Shown: positions 43,203 through 51,098, counted from the first letter of the stretch. The stretch: DNA of 64,000 nt from Saccharothrix deserti (GCF_009769385.1 NZ_ML775960.1:176732-240731); one strand, 5' to 3'. The notes: generated from the sequence alone by a model not told the origin. Numbers and translations are program-made.

Positions 43203-45131
43203 GTGTGCGGCCTGGTAGGACTGGTTTGCCCTGGCGAGAACGACGCCGAGCGGGCTCGCTCGGCGGTGGCGGGGGCTCTGCGCTGCCAGCGGCACCGCGG
43301 CCCCGACGAGAGTGGCACCTGGCAGGGCGGTGAGGTCGTCTTCGGCTTCAACCGCCTGTCCATCATCGACATCGAGCACTCGCACCAACCCCTGCACTGG
43401 GGTCCGCACGACCAGCAGGGTCGGTACGCGATCCTGTTCAACGGCGAGATCTACAACTACGTGGAGCTGCGCGCGGAGCTGACCAAGCAGTTCGGCGCGG
43501 TGTTCGCCACGGACGGCGACACCGAGACGATCGTGGCGGCCTACCACTACTGGGGGCCGGCCGCGGTGGCGAAGCTGCGCGGCATGTTCGCGTTCCTGAT
43601 CTGGGACAAGGCGCGCCGGGTGGTGTTCGGCGCGCGCGACCCGTTCGGCATCAAGCCGCTGTACTACGCGGCCGGTCCGGGCGGTGTGGCGTTCTCCAGC
43701 GAGAAGAAGTCGGTGCTGGAGCTGGCGCCCACGATCGGCATCACGCCGAAGGTGGACCAGAAGGCGCTCCAGCACTACCTGATCCTGCAGTACGTGCCGG
43801 AGCCGGAGTCGCTGCAGAGCGAGATCCACCGCATCGAGTCCGGCACGTCGTTCACGCTCACGCCGGGCGGCAAGCCGGTGGTCGAGCGGTACTTCCCGGC
43901 CACGTTCCGGCCGCGCGCGGTGCACGGCGAGGCGGACGCGAACCGGCTGTACGACGAGATCACCGAGGCGTTGCGGGACTCGGTGGCCAAGCACATGCGG
44001 GCGGACGTGACGGTCGGCTCGTTCCTGTCCGGCGGCATCGACTCGACGGTGGTCGCGGCGCTGGCCAAGGAGCACAACCCGGACCTGATCACGTTCACCA
44101 CCGGGTTCGAGCGGCAGGGCTACTCGGAGATCGACGTGGCCGCCGAGTCGGCCGCCGCGATCGGGGTGAAGCACGTGGTCCGGGCGGTGACGGCGCAGGA
44201 GATGATGGACGCCCTGCCGCTGATCACGTGGTACCTGGACGACCCGGTGGCGGACCCGGCGCTGGTGCCGTTGTGGTTCATCGCCCGCGAGGCGCGGGAG
44301 CACGTGAAGGTCGTGCTGTCGGGTGAGGGCGCGGACGAGTTGTTCGGCGGCTACACGATCTACCGCGAGCCGTTGTCGCTGGCGCCGTTCGAGAAGGTGC
44401 CGGGCGCGTTGCGCAAGGCCATGGGCAAGGTGTCCACGAAGATCCCGCAGGGCGTGCGCGGCAAGGACCTGCTGCGGCGGGGCGCGCTCACGCTGGAGGA
44501 GCGCTACTACGGCAACGCGCGGATCTTCATGGACGACCAGCTGCGGCAGGTGCTGCGCACGTACGACCCGAACGTGTCGCACAAGGACGTGACCGCGCAC
44601 GTGTACCGGGAGTCGGAGGGCTGGGACCCGGTGACGCGGATGCAGCACGTGGACCTGTTCACGTGGTTGCGCGGCGACATCCTGGTCAAGGCCGACAAGA
44701 TGACCATGGCGAACTCGCTGGAGCTGCGGGTGCCGTTCCTGGACCCGGAGGTGTTCCGGATCGCGTCGCAGGTGCCGTCGGAGCTGAAGCTGACCCGGGA
44801 GACCACCAAGCACGCGTTGCGCCGGGCGATCCGCGACATCGTGCCCGCGCACGTGCTCAACCGGCGCAAGCTGGGCTTCCCGGTGCCGATCCGGCACTGG
44901 CTGAAGGACGAGATGCACGACTGGGCGGTGGAGAACGTGCGCCAGTCGCAGACCGACCAGTACATCGACAAGGGCGCGGTGCTGCGGGTCATCGAGGAGC
45001 ACCGGTCCGGCGTCGCGGACCACAGCCGGCGGATCTGGGCGCTGCTGGTGTTCATGATCTGGCACGGGATCTTCGTGGAGGGCCGGATCCGCCCGGTCAT
45101 CCCGGAGCCGCACTACCCGGTCAAGCTCTAA
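43203..45131 (+). CDS. asnB: Glutamine-hydrolysing asparagine synthetase
   Basis: A 642-residue class B asparagine synthetase. After removal of the initiator, Cys2 (VCGLVGL start, GTG codon at 43203) becomes the N-terminal nucleophile of the glutaminase domain; RHRGPDESG, FNGEIYNY and the DGDTET block follow. The synthetase domain has the PP-loop SGGIDST near residue 278 and GEGADELFGGY near 376. It makes Asn from Asp, ATP and glutamine; some actinobacterial homologues instead amidate peptidoglycan or peptides, and Rv2201 is the positional equivalent. It lies divergent from ctaC. A GAAAGG ribosome binding site and a CATACT -10-like box at 43161-43166 precede it. Confidence 0.95.
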   Translation: MCGLVGLVCPGENDAERARSAVAGALRCQRHRGPDESGTWQGGEVVFGFNRLSIIDIEHSHQPLHWGPHDQQGRYAILFNGEIYNYVELRAELTKQFGAVFATDGDTETIVAAYHYWGPAAVAKLRGMFAFLIWDKARRVVFGARDPFGIKPLYYAAGPGGVAFSSEKKSVLELAPTIGITPKVDQKALQHYLILQYVPEPESLQSEIHRIESGTSFTLTPGGKPVVERYFPATFRPRAVHGEADANRLYDEITEALRDSVAKHMRADVTVGSFLSGGIDSTVVAALAKEHNPDLITFTTGFERQGYSEIDVAAESAAAIGVKHVVRAVTAQEMMDALPLITWYLDDPVADPALVPLWFIAREAREHVKVVLSGEGADELFGGYTIYREPLSLAPFEKVPGALRKAMGKVSTKIPQGVRGKDLLRRGALTLEERYYGNARIFMDDQLRQVLRTYDPNVSHKDVTAHVYRESEGWDPVTRMQHVDLFTWLRGDILVKADKMTMANSLELRVPFLDPEVFRIASQVPSELKLTRETTKHALRRAIRDIVPAHVLNRRKLGFPVPIRHWLKDEMHDWAVENVRQSQTDQYIDKGAVLRVIEEHRSGVADHSRRIWALLVFMIWHGIFVEGRIRPVIPEPHYPVKL

Positions 45132-45134
45132 GCC

Positions 45135-45178
45135 CACGACGAAGGCCCCCGGCGTGCGTGCCGGGGGCCTTCGTCGTG
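45135..45178. terminator. Perfect 19-bp hairpin between asnB and the MerR gene
   Basis: 45135-45153 pairs without mismatch with 45160-45178 across a 6-nt loop. It begins 4 bp after the asnB stop and lies between convergent genes. Confidence 0.9.
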
Positions 45179-45208
45179 CGCGGGTCGTGCTCGGGGGTGG
45201 CGTGTGGC

Positions 45209-45691
45209 TCAGCCCGCTTTCTCGACGCGTTCGGCCTGTTCAGCCCGTTCGGCCTGTCCGGCGCGGCGGCGTGCGTCGACCGCGCTCCGGCACTCGGCGA
45301 CGGCCTCCGTGCCGATCTTGTCCTCCAGGATGCGGGTCACGTCATCGACCAATTTGGACAGGTGGGCCTTGCTGCGGGTCAGCTGCTCGATGCGGGCGTC
45401 GATGGACGTCAGCTCCTCGTTCAGCATCTCCAGCAGCGGCACGCAGGCCGCCTCGTCCTCGGGCAGCGGGATGTCCTGGTCGAACGCGTGCGCGAGCACG
45501 AGCCGCGCGAGCCGCACGTTCAGGCCGGAGTTGATGAGGCAGCGGACGCTGCGCACCCGTTCCACATCGGACTCGTCGTAGACGCGATAACGGCTGTCCG
45601 TGCGCGGCGGGGTCAGCAGTCCCTGCTGGTCGTAGTAGCGCAGCATGCGCACCGTGGCGCCGGTCTTCTCCGCGAGCTCACCGATCAGCAC
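45209..45691 (-). CDS. MerR-family transcriptional regulator
   Basis: A 160-residue regulator: an N-terminal MerR winged helix (LIGELAEKTGATVRMLRYYDQQGLL, then RYRVYDESDVERVRSV), followed by a long dimerisation helix (TSIDARIEQLTRSKAHLSKLVDDV in part) and an Ala/Glu/Arg-rich tail with a repeated AERAEQAE unit. No Cys pair typical of metal sensors is seen, so a drug or redox ligand is more likely. GTG 45691 is chosen because the domain starts there; 45727 is an alternative. It is divergent from the MFS exporter gene and shares the palindromic operator at 45735-45754. Confidence 0.88.
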   Translation of the reverse strand: MLIGELAEKTGATVRMLRYYDQQGLLTPPRTDSRYRVYDESDVERVRSVRCLINSGLNVRLARLVLAHAFDQDIPLPEDEAACVPLLEMLNEELTSIDARIEQLTRSKAHLSKLVDDVTRILEDKIGTEAVAECRSAVDARRRAGQAERAEQAERVEKAG

Positions 45692-45734
45692 GTATTCCCA
45701 CTCCCGTCGAAAAGAGCGCTCGATCACGCAACCT

Positions 45735-45754
45735 TGACCCTGACGTCAGTGTCA
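45735..45754. promoter_or_regulatory. Palindromic operator between MerR and MFS genes
   Basis: TGACCCTGACGTCAGTGTCA is a 20-bp dyad (18 of 20 symmetric) centred on CTGACGTCAG. It overlaps TTGACC (45734-45739) and lies 18 bp before TTTACC, an elongated spacing typical of MerR-activated promoters. It is the likely site of autoregulation and MFS control. Confidence 0.7.
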
Positions 45755-45772
45755 CACTTTACCGTCGGTTCC

Positions 45773-46951
45773 GTGATCGCCTTCATCCTGATGCTCAGCG
45801 CTTTCGCTGTGGGGACATCCGAGTTCATCATCGTCGGCGTGCTCCCCGAGGTCGCCGCCGACCTCGGTGTGGACGTGCCGACCGCAGGCCTGCTGGTGAC
45901 CGCTTACGCCGTTTCGGTGGCCCTGGGCGGCCCCGTGCTCACCGTGTTCACCGGGCGCATCTCGCGCCGCAAGCTCCTGATCTCCGTCATGGCGTTGGCC
46001 CTGCTCGCCTCGCTGGGCAGCGCCCTGGCCGACGACTACACCCTGCTCATGGTGGCGCGCATGGTCGCCGCGCTGGCCCAGGGCCTGTTCTTCGCGGTGG
46101 CCTCCCAGGTCGCCATCTCCGCCGTGCCGCCGGAGAAGCAGACCGCGGCCATCGCCAAGGTCGTCAACGGTGTCGCGCTGTCCACCATCCTGGGCATCCC
46201 GCTCGGCACGCTGATCGGCCAGAACTACGGCTGGCGGGCGTCGTTCGTGCTGGTCAGCGCGTTGACCGCGATCGGGCTGATCGGGGTCGTCCTCGGCACG
46301 CCGAAGGTCGCGCACGAGCCGGACCCCGGTGTGCGGGCCAGCCTGTTCGCGTTCGGCCGGCGGACCGTGCTACTCGGTCTGGCCACCACGATCCTGTCGT
46401 TCACCGGTCTGATCACCGCGTTCACGTACGTGGCGCCCGCGTTGCGGGACGTGAGCGGGTTCGAGCCGGGTTGGGTGACCGGCGTGCTGCTCGTGTACGG
46501 CCTGGGCACGCTCGTCGGCAGCACGCTGGCGGGCAGGGTGCCCACGCACAACATCGCCCGCGTCCTGCCGATCCCGCTTGGCGTGCTCGGCGTGGGGCTG
46601 CTCGCCCAGGGGCTGATGCTGGAGAGCAAGGTGGCCGCCGTGGTGAGCGTGTTCGTGCTGGGCGCCAGCGCGTTCACCGCCGGTCCGCTGATCCACACCT
46701 ACCTGATGGGTCAGGCGGGTTCGGCGGCCGGGCTGGTCGCCTCCGTGAACATCTCCGCGTTCAACGTGGCCGCGGCGCTGGGCCCGATGCTCGGCGGCGT
46801 GGTGCTGACCAGCGGACTCGGCCTGCAGTGGGTCGGGACCGTCGGCGGCGTGTCGACCATCCTCGGCGTGGGGGTGGCTCTGGTGGTCGGCAGGGTGACC
46901 GCGCGGTCGGCGGCTCCGGCGGCGCCCGCGCCACTGGTCGCGCACGTGTGA
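45773..46951 (+). CDS. MFS transporter, DHA1-type exporter
   Basis: A 392-residue protein with 12 hydrophobic segments. FAVGTSEFIIVGVLPEVAADL at the N-terminus, the helix 2-3 loop FTGRISRRKLLISV and helix 5 motif GIPLGTLIGQNYGWR are typical of the DHA1 group (AraJ/Cmr-like drug or sugar exporters). The frame is open far upstream through asnB, but GTG 45773 lies right after the MerR-type operator and places the first helix at the N-terminus. Control by the divergent MerR protein is inferred. A strong hairpin follows the stop. The substrate is unknown. Confidence 0.86.
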   Translation: MIAFILMLSAFAVGTSEFIIVGVLPEVAADLGVDVPTAGLLVTAYAVSVALGGPVLTVFTGRISRRKLLISVMALALLASLGSALADDYTLLMVARMVAALAQGLFFAVASQVAISAVPPEKQTAAIAKVVNGVALSTILGIPLGTLIGQNYGWRASFVLVSALTAIGLIGVVLGTPKVAHEPDPGVRASLFAFGRRTVLLGLATTILSFTGLITAFTYVAPALRDVSGFEPGWVTGVLLVYGLGTLVGSTLAGRVPTHNIARVLPIPLGVLGVGLLAQGLMLESKVAAVVSVFVLGASAFTAGPLIHTYLMGQAGSAAGLVASVNISAFNVAAALGPMLGGVVLTSGLGLQWVGTVGGVSTILGVGVALVVGRVTARSAAPAAPAPLVAHV

Positions 46952-46957
46952 GATGAG

Positions 46958-46990
46958 GCCCTACCGGGCGGAACTACCGCCCGGTAGGGC
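46958..46990 (+). terminator. Terminator after the MFS gene
   Basis: A 14-bp perfect stem (46958-46971 with 46977-46990) followed by TTT, beginning 7 bp after the MFS stop. Confidence 0.85.
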
Positions 46991-47026
46991 TTTGGTCAAG
47001 GCATTTGCGCGCATACGGTCGCGGAT

Positions 47027-47197
47027 GTGAGGAACATCGAGGCGGACACGCTGGACGAGCTGATCGAGGACTGCACCGAGCTGCCGCAGGAGCTGCGGGC
47101 CGCGGGCAAGACCCTCCAGGAACCGCGGGCCGCGGTGCCGTGGCAGGTGGACGACGCCAACTACGCCCAGGTCGCGGACCTGGACGCCTACGTCTGA
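47027..47197 (+). CDS. Small acidic protein, 56 residues, function unknown
   Basis: A short frame from GTG 47027 to TGA 47195-47197. The product is acidic: an N-terminal helix NIEADTLDELIEDCTELPQE, then LRAAGKTLQEPRAAVPW, then QVDDANYAQVADLDAYV. It contains one Cys and one Trp and has no signal peptide or membrane segment. It is bounded by a terminator upstream (46958-46990) and its own terminator downstream (47211-47236), so it is a separate transcription unit. An ATG at 47025 overlaps out of frame. GTG 47027 lacks a ribosome binding site and may be leaderless. Third-position GC is high, as in neighbouring genes. I do not recognise the family. Confidence 0.6.
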   Translation: MRNIEADTLDELIEDCTELPQELRAAGKTLQEPRAAVPWQVDDANYAQVADLDAYV

Positions 47198-47210
47198 GTC
47201 CGATCCCTGG

Positions 47211-47236
47211 AAGCCCCCGCCCCGGCGGGGGCTTTT
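47211..47236 (+). terminator. Intrinsic terminator after the 56-residue ORF
   Basis: AAGCCCCCGCC (47211-47221) pairs with GGCGGGGGCTT (47224-47234), followed by TT. It begins 14 bp after the stop codon. Confidence 0.85.
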
Positions 47237-47313
47237 GACTGGGCGTGATCGGCGGTGGTCAGGCGAGGAGGGCTTCACGCTGACCGCCGTCCTCCCCCTT
47301 GCCGCCGCCCTCC

Positions 47314-47343
47314 TTGACAGGCAAGTGGTGACTTGCCTATAAC
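47314..47343 (+). promoter_or_regulatory. ArsR-gene promoter with internal operator
   Basis: TTGACA (47314-47319) and TATAAC (47338-47343) are spaced by 18 bp. The spacer is a perfect dyad AGGCAAGT-GGTG-ACTTGCCT (47319-47338), a typical ArsR-family operator position. The -10 box ends 7 nt before GTG 47351, so the transcript should be leaderless. Confidence 0.82.
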
Positions 47344-47350
47344 TGTGCCC

Positions 47351-47647
47351 GTGGACGCAGACCCCGACCTGTTCAAGGCCATCGGCGACGCGACGCGACG
47401 CACCATCCTGGACGAGCTGACCGACAAGGACGGTCAGACGCTGTTCGAGATCTGCGGCCGACTGACCATGAAGCACGGCCTGGCCTCCTCGCGCCAGGCC
47501 ATCTCGCAGCACCTCGCGGTGCTCGAACAGGCCGGCTTGGTGCACACCCGGCGGCAGGGCCGGTACAAGTTCCACCACATCGACACGAGCCCGCTGCGCT
47601 CGATCCTCGAGCGGTGGCCCATCGAGCGAGAGGGACCGAACCCGTGA
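47351..47647 (+). CDS. ArsR-family transcriptional repressor
   Basis: A 98-residue winged-helix repressor: PDLFKAIGDATRRTILDELTD, SSRQAISQHLAVLEQAGLV (recognition helix) and HTRRQGRYKFHHIDTSPLRSI in part. No metal-binding Cys pair is visible, so it belongs to the non-metal (SdpR/YdhC-like) branch that often pairs with VOC or SRPBCC genes. The start is fixed by the promoter 7 nt upstream at GTG 47351; the frame is open to 47333. It is translationally coupled to the VOC gene by a GTGA overlap, and a perfect operator lies in its promoter, pointing to autorepression of the two-gene operon. Confidence 0.88.
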   Translation: MDADPDLFKAIGDATRRTILDELTDKDGQTLFEICGRLTMKHGLASSRQAISQHLAVLEQAGLVHTRRQGRYKFHHIDTSPLRSILERWPIEREGPNP

Positions 47648-48033
47648 TCCGCATCAACATCACCAGCGTGTTCGTCGACGACCAGGCCAAGGCGCTGGCC
47701 TTCTACACCGAGAAGCTGGGGTTCATCAAGAAGACCGACGTGCCCGCCGGCGAGGCCCGCTGGCTCACCGTGGTCTCCCCCGCCGACCCGGACGGCGTCG
47801 AGCTCCTGCTGGAGCCGGACGGCCACCCGGCGGCGGGCCCGTTCAAGAAGGCCCTGGTCACCGACGGCATCCCGTTCACCCAGTTCGCCGTCGACGACGT
47901 GTACGCCGAGGTCGAGCGGCTCAAGGGGCTGGGCGTCGAGTTCACCCAGGACGCGACCGACATGGGGCCGGTCGTCACCGCCGTCTTCGACGACACCTGC
48001 GGCAACCTGATCCAGATCGCCGCCATGAAGTAG
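47644..48033 (+). CDS. VOC-family (glyoxalase/bleomycin-resistance-like) protein
   Basis: A 129-residue vicinal-oxygen-chelate protein: ITSVFVDDQAKALAFYTEKLGF, a central strand set with VSPADPDGVELLLEP, and a C-terminal DDTCGNLIQIAAMK. Two beta-alpha-beta-beta-beta units are visible. The metal-ligand Glu is likely in GVELLLEP, and a second in the last strand is absent (Gln in LIQIA), so catalysis is uncertain. GTG 47644 overlaps the ArsR stop. ArsR-VOC pairs are common in actinomycetes, but their substrates are mostly unknown. Confidence 0.86.
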   Translation: MIRINITSVFVDDQAKALAFYTEKLGFIKKTDVPAGEARWLTVVSPADPDGVELLLEPDGHPAAGPFKKALVTDGIPFTQFAVDDVYAEVERLKGLGVEFTQDATDMGPVVTAVFDDTCGNLIQIAAMK

Positions 48034-48097
48034 TCGCCCACCCCCGCCGGCAGAAGTCCCGCCGGCCGCACCTCAGGCGCAACGGCGCAAGCGCAAA

Positions 48098-48136
48098 ACG
48101 GGAAGGGCCTCGCCGTGCGGCGGAGGCCCTTCCCGT
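48098..48136. terminator. Hairpin between the VOC gene and erpA
   Basis: ACGGGAAGGGCCT (48098-48110) pairs with AGGCCCTTCCCGT (48124-48136), with further pairing toward the loop after a 1-nt bulge. It lies between convergent genes. Confidence 0.8.
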
Positions 48137-48161
48137 GGTTACTGCGGTTCCAGCGGGTCGA

Positions 48162-48536
48162 TCAGTGGAACGAGTCGCCGCAGGCGCACGAGCCGCCGGC
48201 GTTCGGGTTGTCGATGGTGAAACCCTGCTTCTCGATCGTGTCCACGAAGTCGATCACGGCACCCTCGACGTACGGGGCGCTCATGCGGTCGACGGCGACC
48301 TTCATGCCGCCGAAGTCGCGCAGGGCGTCACCGTCGAGCGTGCGCTCGTCGAAGAACAGCTGGTAGCGCAACCCCGCGCAACCACCGGGCTGGACGGCGA
48401 TGCGCAGGTGCATGTCGTCGCGCCCCTCCTGGTCGAGCAGCGCCTTGGCCTTCGAGGCCGCCGCGTCGGTCAGCGTCACGCCATGGGTGGGCGGGGCGTC
48501 AGGAGTCGAGGTGACTGCGTCCTGAGCGGTCGTCAT
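48162..48536 (-). CDS. erpA: Iron-sulfur cluster insertion protein, HesB/ErpA type
   Basis: A 124-residue A-type carrier protein. VTLTDAAASKAKALLDQEG starts the domain; the three cluster-ligand cysteines are in GGCAGLRYQL and in SCACGDSF near the C-terminus, and ALRDFGGMKVAVD is the usual middle block. It accepts and delivers [Fe-S] clusters to apoproteins, fitting the nearby Rieske protein. It matches Rv2204c in position beside the glycerate kinase gene. A GGGAG site precedes ATG 48536. The first 20 residues are a variable Thr/Pro-rich extension. Confidence 0.92.
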   Translation of the reverse strand: MTTAQDAVTSTPDAPPTHGVTLTDAAASKAKALLDQEGRDDMHLRIAVQPGGCAGLRYQLFFDERTLDGDALRDFGGMKVAVDRMSAPYVEGAVIDFVDTIEKQGFTIDNPNAGGSCACGDSFH

Positions 48537-48625
48537 GGCTCTCCCTCAGAGGTCCTTTGCGGGCATCTATTCCGAGCAACACGGGTAGTACCCGCTTTGT
48601 TCCTGTCCCCATGGTCGCACAGCCG

Positions 48626-49639
48626 TCAGGTGCGGGGGTGTGACCACTGCCTCGCCACCTCCGCGGCGAGATCGGCCAGCGTGCCCGCCGGGTCGGCCAT
48701 GCTCCGCTCCACCGACCCGGCGTGCTCGGCCACCGCGTACGACTCCTGCACGCCCGCCGCCGCGGCCTCACGCCTACCCACCGTGACCTGGCCCGCGAGC
48801 ACCACGCACGGCAGGCCGCGTTCCGCCGAACCACCGGCCACGGCGGTCACCAGCTTGCCGCGCAGCGACTGCCAGTCGAAGCTGCCCTCACCGGTGACGG
48901 CCAGGTCGGCGTGGTCCAGCGCGTCGTCCAGCCTGGTCAGCTCGCGGACCATCCCGGCACCGGACGCGACGGTCGCGCCGAGAGCCATCAGTGCAGCTCC
49001 GAGGCCTCCGGCGGCACCCGCGCCGGGCAGGTCGCGGACGTCGGCCAACTCGTCCATCGCGGCCAGCCGCGCCTCCAGGCGTTCCACCGCTTCGGGTGAC
49101 GCGCCCTTCTGCGGGCCGAACGTGCGCGCGGCACCGTGCGGGCCGAGGAGGGGGTTCTCCACGTCCGCGGCGGCGACGAGGCGGGCCGTGACGGGCTGGA
49201 CGGTCTCCCGCAGGCCCTCACCGCCGTCGGTGGTGCCCGAGCCGCCCAGGCCGACCACGATCGTGTGGGCGTGCCGGGCGGCGTTGATCAATTCGCCGAC
49301 GCCCCTGGTGGTGGCGGTCTCGGCGGTCCGCGCGCGCTGGTCGGACGGGATCAGGTGCAGGCCACAGGCCTGGGCGGACTCGATGTACGCGCACCCGTCG
49401 TGCTCCAGCCAGCGCGCCTCCACGGGCGTGCCCAGCGGGCCGGTGACGGTCGTCGTGTGCAGGGTGCCGCCCAGGGCGGCGTGCAGGACGTCCACGAAAC
49501 CCGGGCCGCCGTCGGCCAGCGGGCGGAGGTGGAGCTCGTCGTCGGGAGCGGTGCGCCGCCAGCCCGCGGCCACGGCCTCGGCGACTTCCCGCGCGGTCAG
49601 GGTTCCGCCGAAGCAGTCCGGCGCAATAACAACTCGCAC
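48626..49639 (-). CDS. Glycerate kinase, GlxK/GarK family
   Basis: A 337-residue type I glycerate kinase. VVIAPDCFGGTLTAREVAEAVAAGW in part is the N-terminal signature (usually PDSFKG), ADGGPGFVDVL is the substrate loop, VGLGGSGTTDGGEGL is the glycine-rich loop, and TGEGSFDWQSLRGK is the C-terminal signature. The usual PDSFKG is changed to PDCFGG, so the first-loop Lys is missing here, as in some actinobacterial members. GTG 49639 is chosen since it starts the first beta-strand; the frame is open through to 50386. It is divergent from the DUF3043 gene with overlapping promoters. Confidence 0.86.
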   Translation of the reverse strand: MRVVIAPDCFGGTLTAREVAEAVAAGWRRTAPDDELHLRPLADGGPGFVDVLHAALGGTLHTTTVTGPLGTPVEARWLEHDGCAYIESAQACGLHLIPSDQRARTAETATTRGVGELINAARHAHTIVVGLGGSGTTDGGEGLRETVQPVTARLVAAADVENPLLGPHGAARTFGPQKGASPEAVERLEARLAAMDELADVRDLPGAGAAGGLGAALMALGATVASGAGMVRELTRLDDALDHADLAVTGEGSFDWQSLRGKLVTAVAGGSAERGLPCVVLAGQVTVGRREAAAAGVQESYAVAEHAGSVERSMADPAGTLADLAAEVARQWSHPRT

Positions 49640-49669
49640 CTCGCGAACAGTACTTATCGGGGCATCTCC

Positions 49670-49675
49670 TACTCT
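49670..49675 (+). promoter_or_regulatory. Candidate -10 box for a leaderless DUF3043 gene
   Basis: TACTCT at 49670-49675 lies 6 nt before GTG 49682, which has no ribosome binding site. This is consistent with a leaderless transcript. The 42-bp divergent space leaves little room for a longer leader. Confidence 0.4.
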
Positions 49676-49681
49676 GGTGTG

Positions 49682-50314
49682 GTGAGGTTCCTGCGCCGCA
49701 ACGCCGACGAAGCCGCTGACACCACCGCCGAGGACATGCCGGCGGAGGTGAACCCGGCCGATCCGTCGCGCACGCCCGCCAAGGGCCGGCCCACGCCGAA
49801 GCGACGTGAGGCGGAGGGCAAGCGGCGCGGCCCCGTGCCGCCGCCGCCGAGGACGCAGCGCGAGGCGTTGAAGCGGGCGCGCGGGAACAAGGTGTCCAAG
49901 GAAGAGCGCCGTGCGGCGGCGGTCGAGCGGCGGCAGCGGATGATGGCCGGCGAGGACAAGTACCTCCTGCCGCGCGACCGCGGGCCGGTGAAGGCCTACA
50001 TCCGCGACGTGGTCGACTCGCGGCGCAACCTCATGGGCCTGTTCATGCCGCTGGCCATCCTGGTGTTCGTGGCGCTGCTCGTGCCCATGCCCGCGGTCCA
50101 GCAGTACGCGACGCTGGTGACCACGTTCATGCTGCTGGCGATGATCCTGGAGGGCTTCGTGCTCGGCCGGCTGGTCGTCAAGCGGGTGCGGCTGAAGTTC
50201 CCGGACGACACCAGCCGCGGCCTGTCCATCGGCTGGTACTCGTTCATCCGCGCCAGCCAGCTGCGCCGCCTGCGCGTCCCCAAGCCGCGGGTCTCCCCCG
50301 GCGACAAGGTCTGA
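49682..50314 (+). CDS. DUF3043 membrane protein (Rv2206-like)
   Basis: A 210-residue protein. A long basic/Pro-rich cytoplasmic part (residues 1-110, with KKERR-type clusters such as SKEERRAAAVERRQRMM) is followed by the conserved RDVVDSRRNLMGLFMPLAILVF and two transmembrane helices (about 112-132 and 138-160), then WYSFIRASQLRRLRVPKPRV. These blocks define the DUF3043 family of actinobacteria, located beside cobT and the glycerate kinase in mycobacteria. Its role is unknown. The start at GTG 49682 gives VRFLRRNADEA. Confidence 0.85.
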   Translation: MRFLRRNADEAADTTAEDMPAEVNPADPSRTPAKGRPTPKRREAEGKRRGPVPPPPRTQREALKRARGNKVSKEERRAAAVERRQRMMAGEDKYLLPRDRGPVKAYIRDVVDSRRNLMGLFMPLAILVFVALLVPMPAVQQYATLVTTFMLLAMILEGFVLGRLVVKRVRLKFPDDTSRGLSIGWYSFIRASQLRRLRVPKPRVSPGDKV

Positions 50315-50327
50315 CGGACCACGCGGG

Positions 50328-51098
50328 CTACACCGGCCGTAGCGGGACGTCCTCCACGGACAGCGAGTCGGGTCCGTGCAACGCACCGAACACGGTGGTG
50401 AACGTGACCGTGACGCTGGTCGCGGAATCGGGCAGCGGCTCGCCGAACGTGATCGTCCCGGTCCTCGACTGCCCCGGCGGCACGGTGTCGGGCCACCTGC
50501 TGCGGAACGGCTCGCCCTCGACCGTGACGGCCCCGCTGGTGAGCTGCGAGTAGCCGAAGACCGGCAACGTGACCGAGGTGTCGTAGTCGTTCCGGACGGT
50601 CATCGTGACCTTGGTGAAGTGCGAGGTCACCTCGACCCCGTCCACCGTGAGCGCCAACGCGCCCGCGCTCGCCGACCTCGACTCGGCCAGCCGCTCGACG
50701 CCGGTCTCGTTCCCGGTGATCCAGCCGTAGGCGAACCGGGCGCCCGGCACGACGATCGCGACCACCACGGCGCACACCGCGAGACCGATCAACGCCGCCC
50801 GCCCCCGGCCGGACGACCGCTGCCGGGGCTGGTTCGGCGGCGGCCACCCGGAGGCCCGGTTCGGCGCCCCGAAAGGCGCCCCGGTCGGTGGCCCGGCGTG
50901 CCGTGGAGACGGGGTGTCGGTCGCGGTGGTCGCGGTCAGGACCGCGGCGACCACCGTGAGCCCGCCGACGACCAGCCAGAGCGTCACGCTGTCCGGCACG
51001 GCGGTGGCGAAGTTGATCGCGACGGCGACGGCGGTGCCGATCACCGGGGTGAGGACCGCGACGACCGCGGACCTGAACGCGGGGCTTCCACCGGACAT
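50328..51098 (-). CDS. Membrane protein with extracytoplasmic beta-rich domain
   Basis: A 256-residue protein. Two N-terminal hydrophobic helices (about 12-30 and 38-55) are followed by a Pro/Gly/Arg linker, a third helix (about 97-117), and a C-terminal domain of alternating strands (LALTVDGVEVTSHFTKVTMTV, TLPVFGYSQL, SVTVTFTTVFG) that resembles DUF4352-like immunoglobulin-type domains. The topology suggests the last 135 residues are outside the cell. I do not recognise a specific family. It is convergent with the DUF3043 gene, 13 bp apart. ATG 51098 is chosen over 51113. Confidence 0.6.
   Translation of the reverse strand: MSGGSPAFRSAVVAVLTPVIGTAVAVAINFATAVPDSVTLWLVVGGLTVVAAVLTATTATDTPSPRHAGPPTGAPFGAPNRASGWPPPNQPRQRSSGRGRAALIGLAVCAVVVAIVVPGARFAYGWITGNETGVERLAESRSASAGALALTVDGVEVTSHFTKVTMTVRNDYDTSVTLPVFGYSQLTSGAVTVEGEPFRSRWPDTVPPGQSRTGTITFGEPLPDSATSVTVTFTTVFGALHGPDSLSVEDVPLRPV

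Noticed and set aside
43071-45137. 688-codon open frame opposite asnB
   Set aside because: Same reason: the plus strand encodes asparagine synthetase, and the antisense product has no recognisable domain.
47027-47197. Lasso or lanthipeptide precursor
   Set aside because: A leader-core pattern with Thr/Ser/Cys-rich or G/D-ring core is absent, and no modification or protease gene is adjacent.
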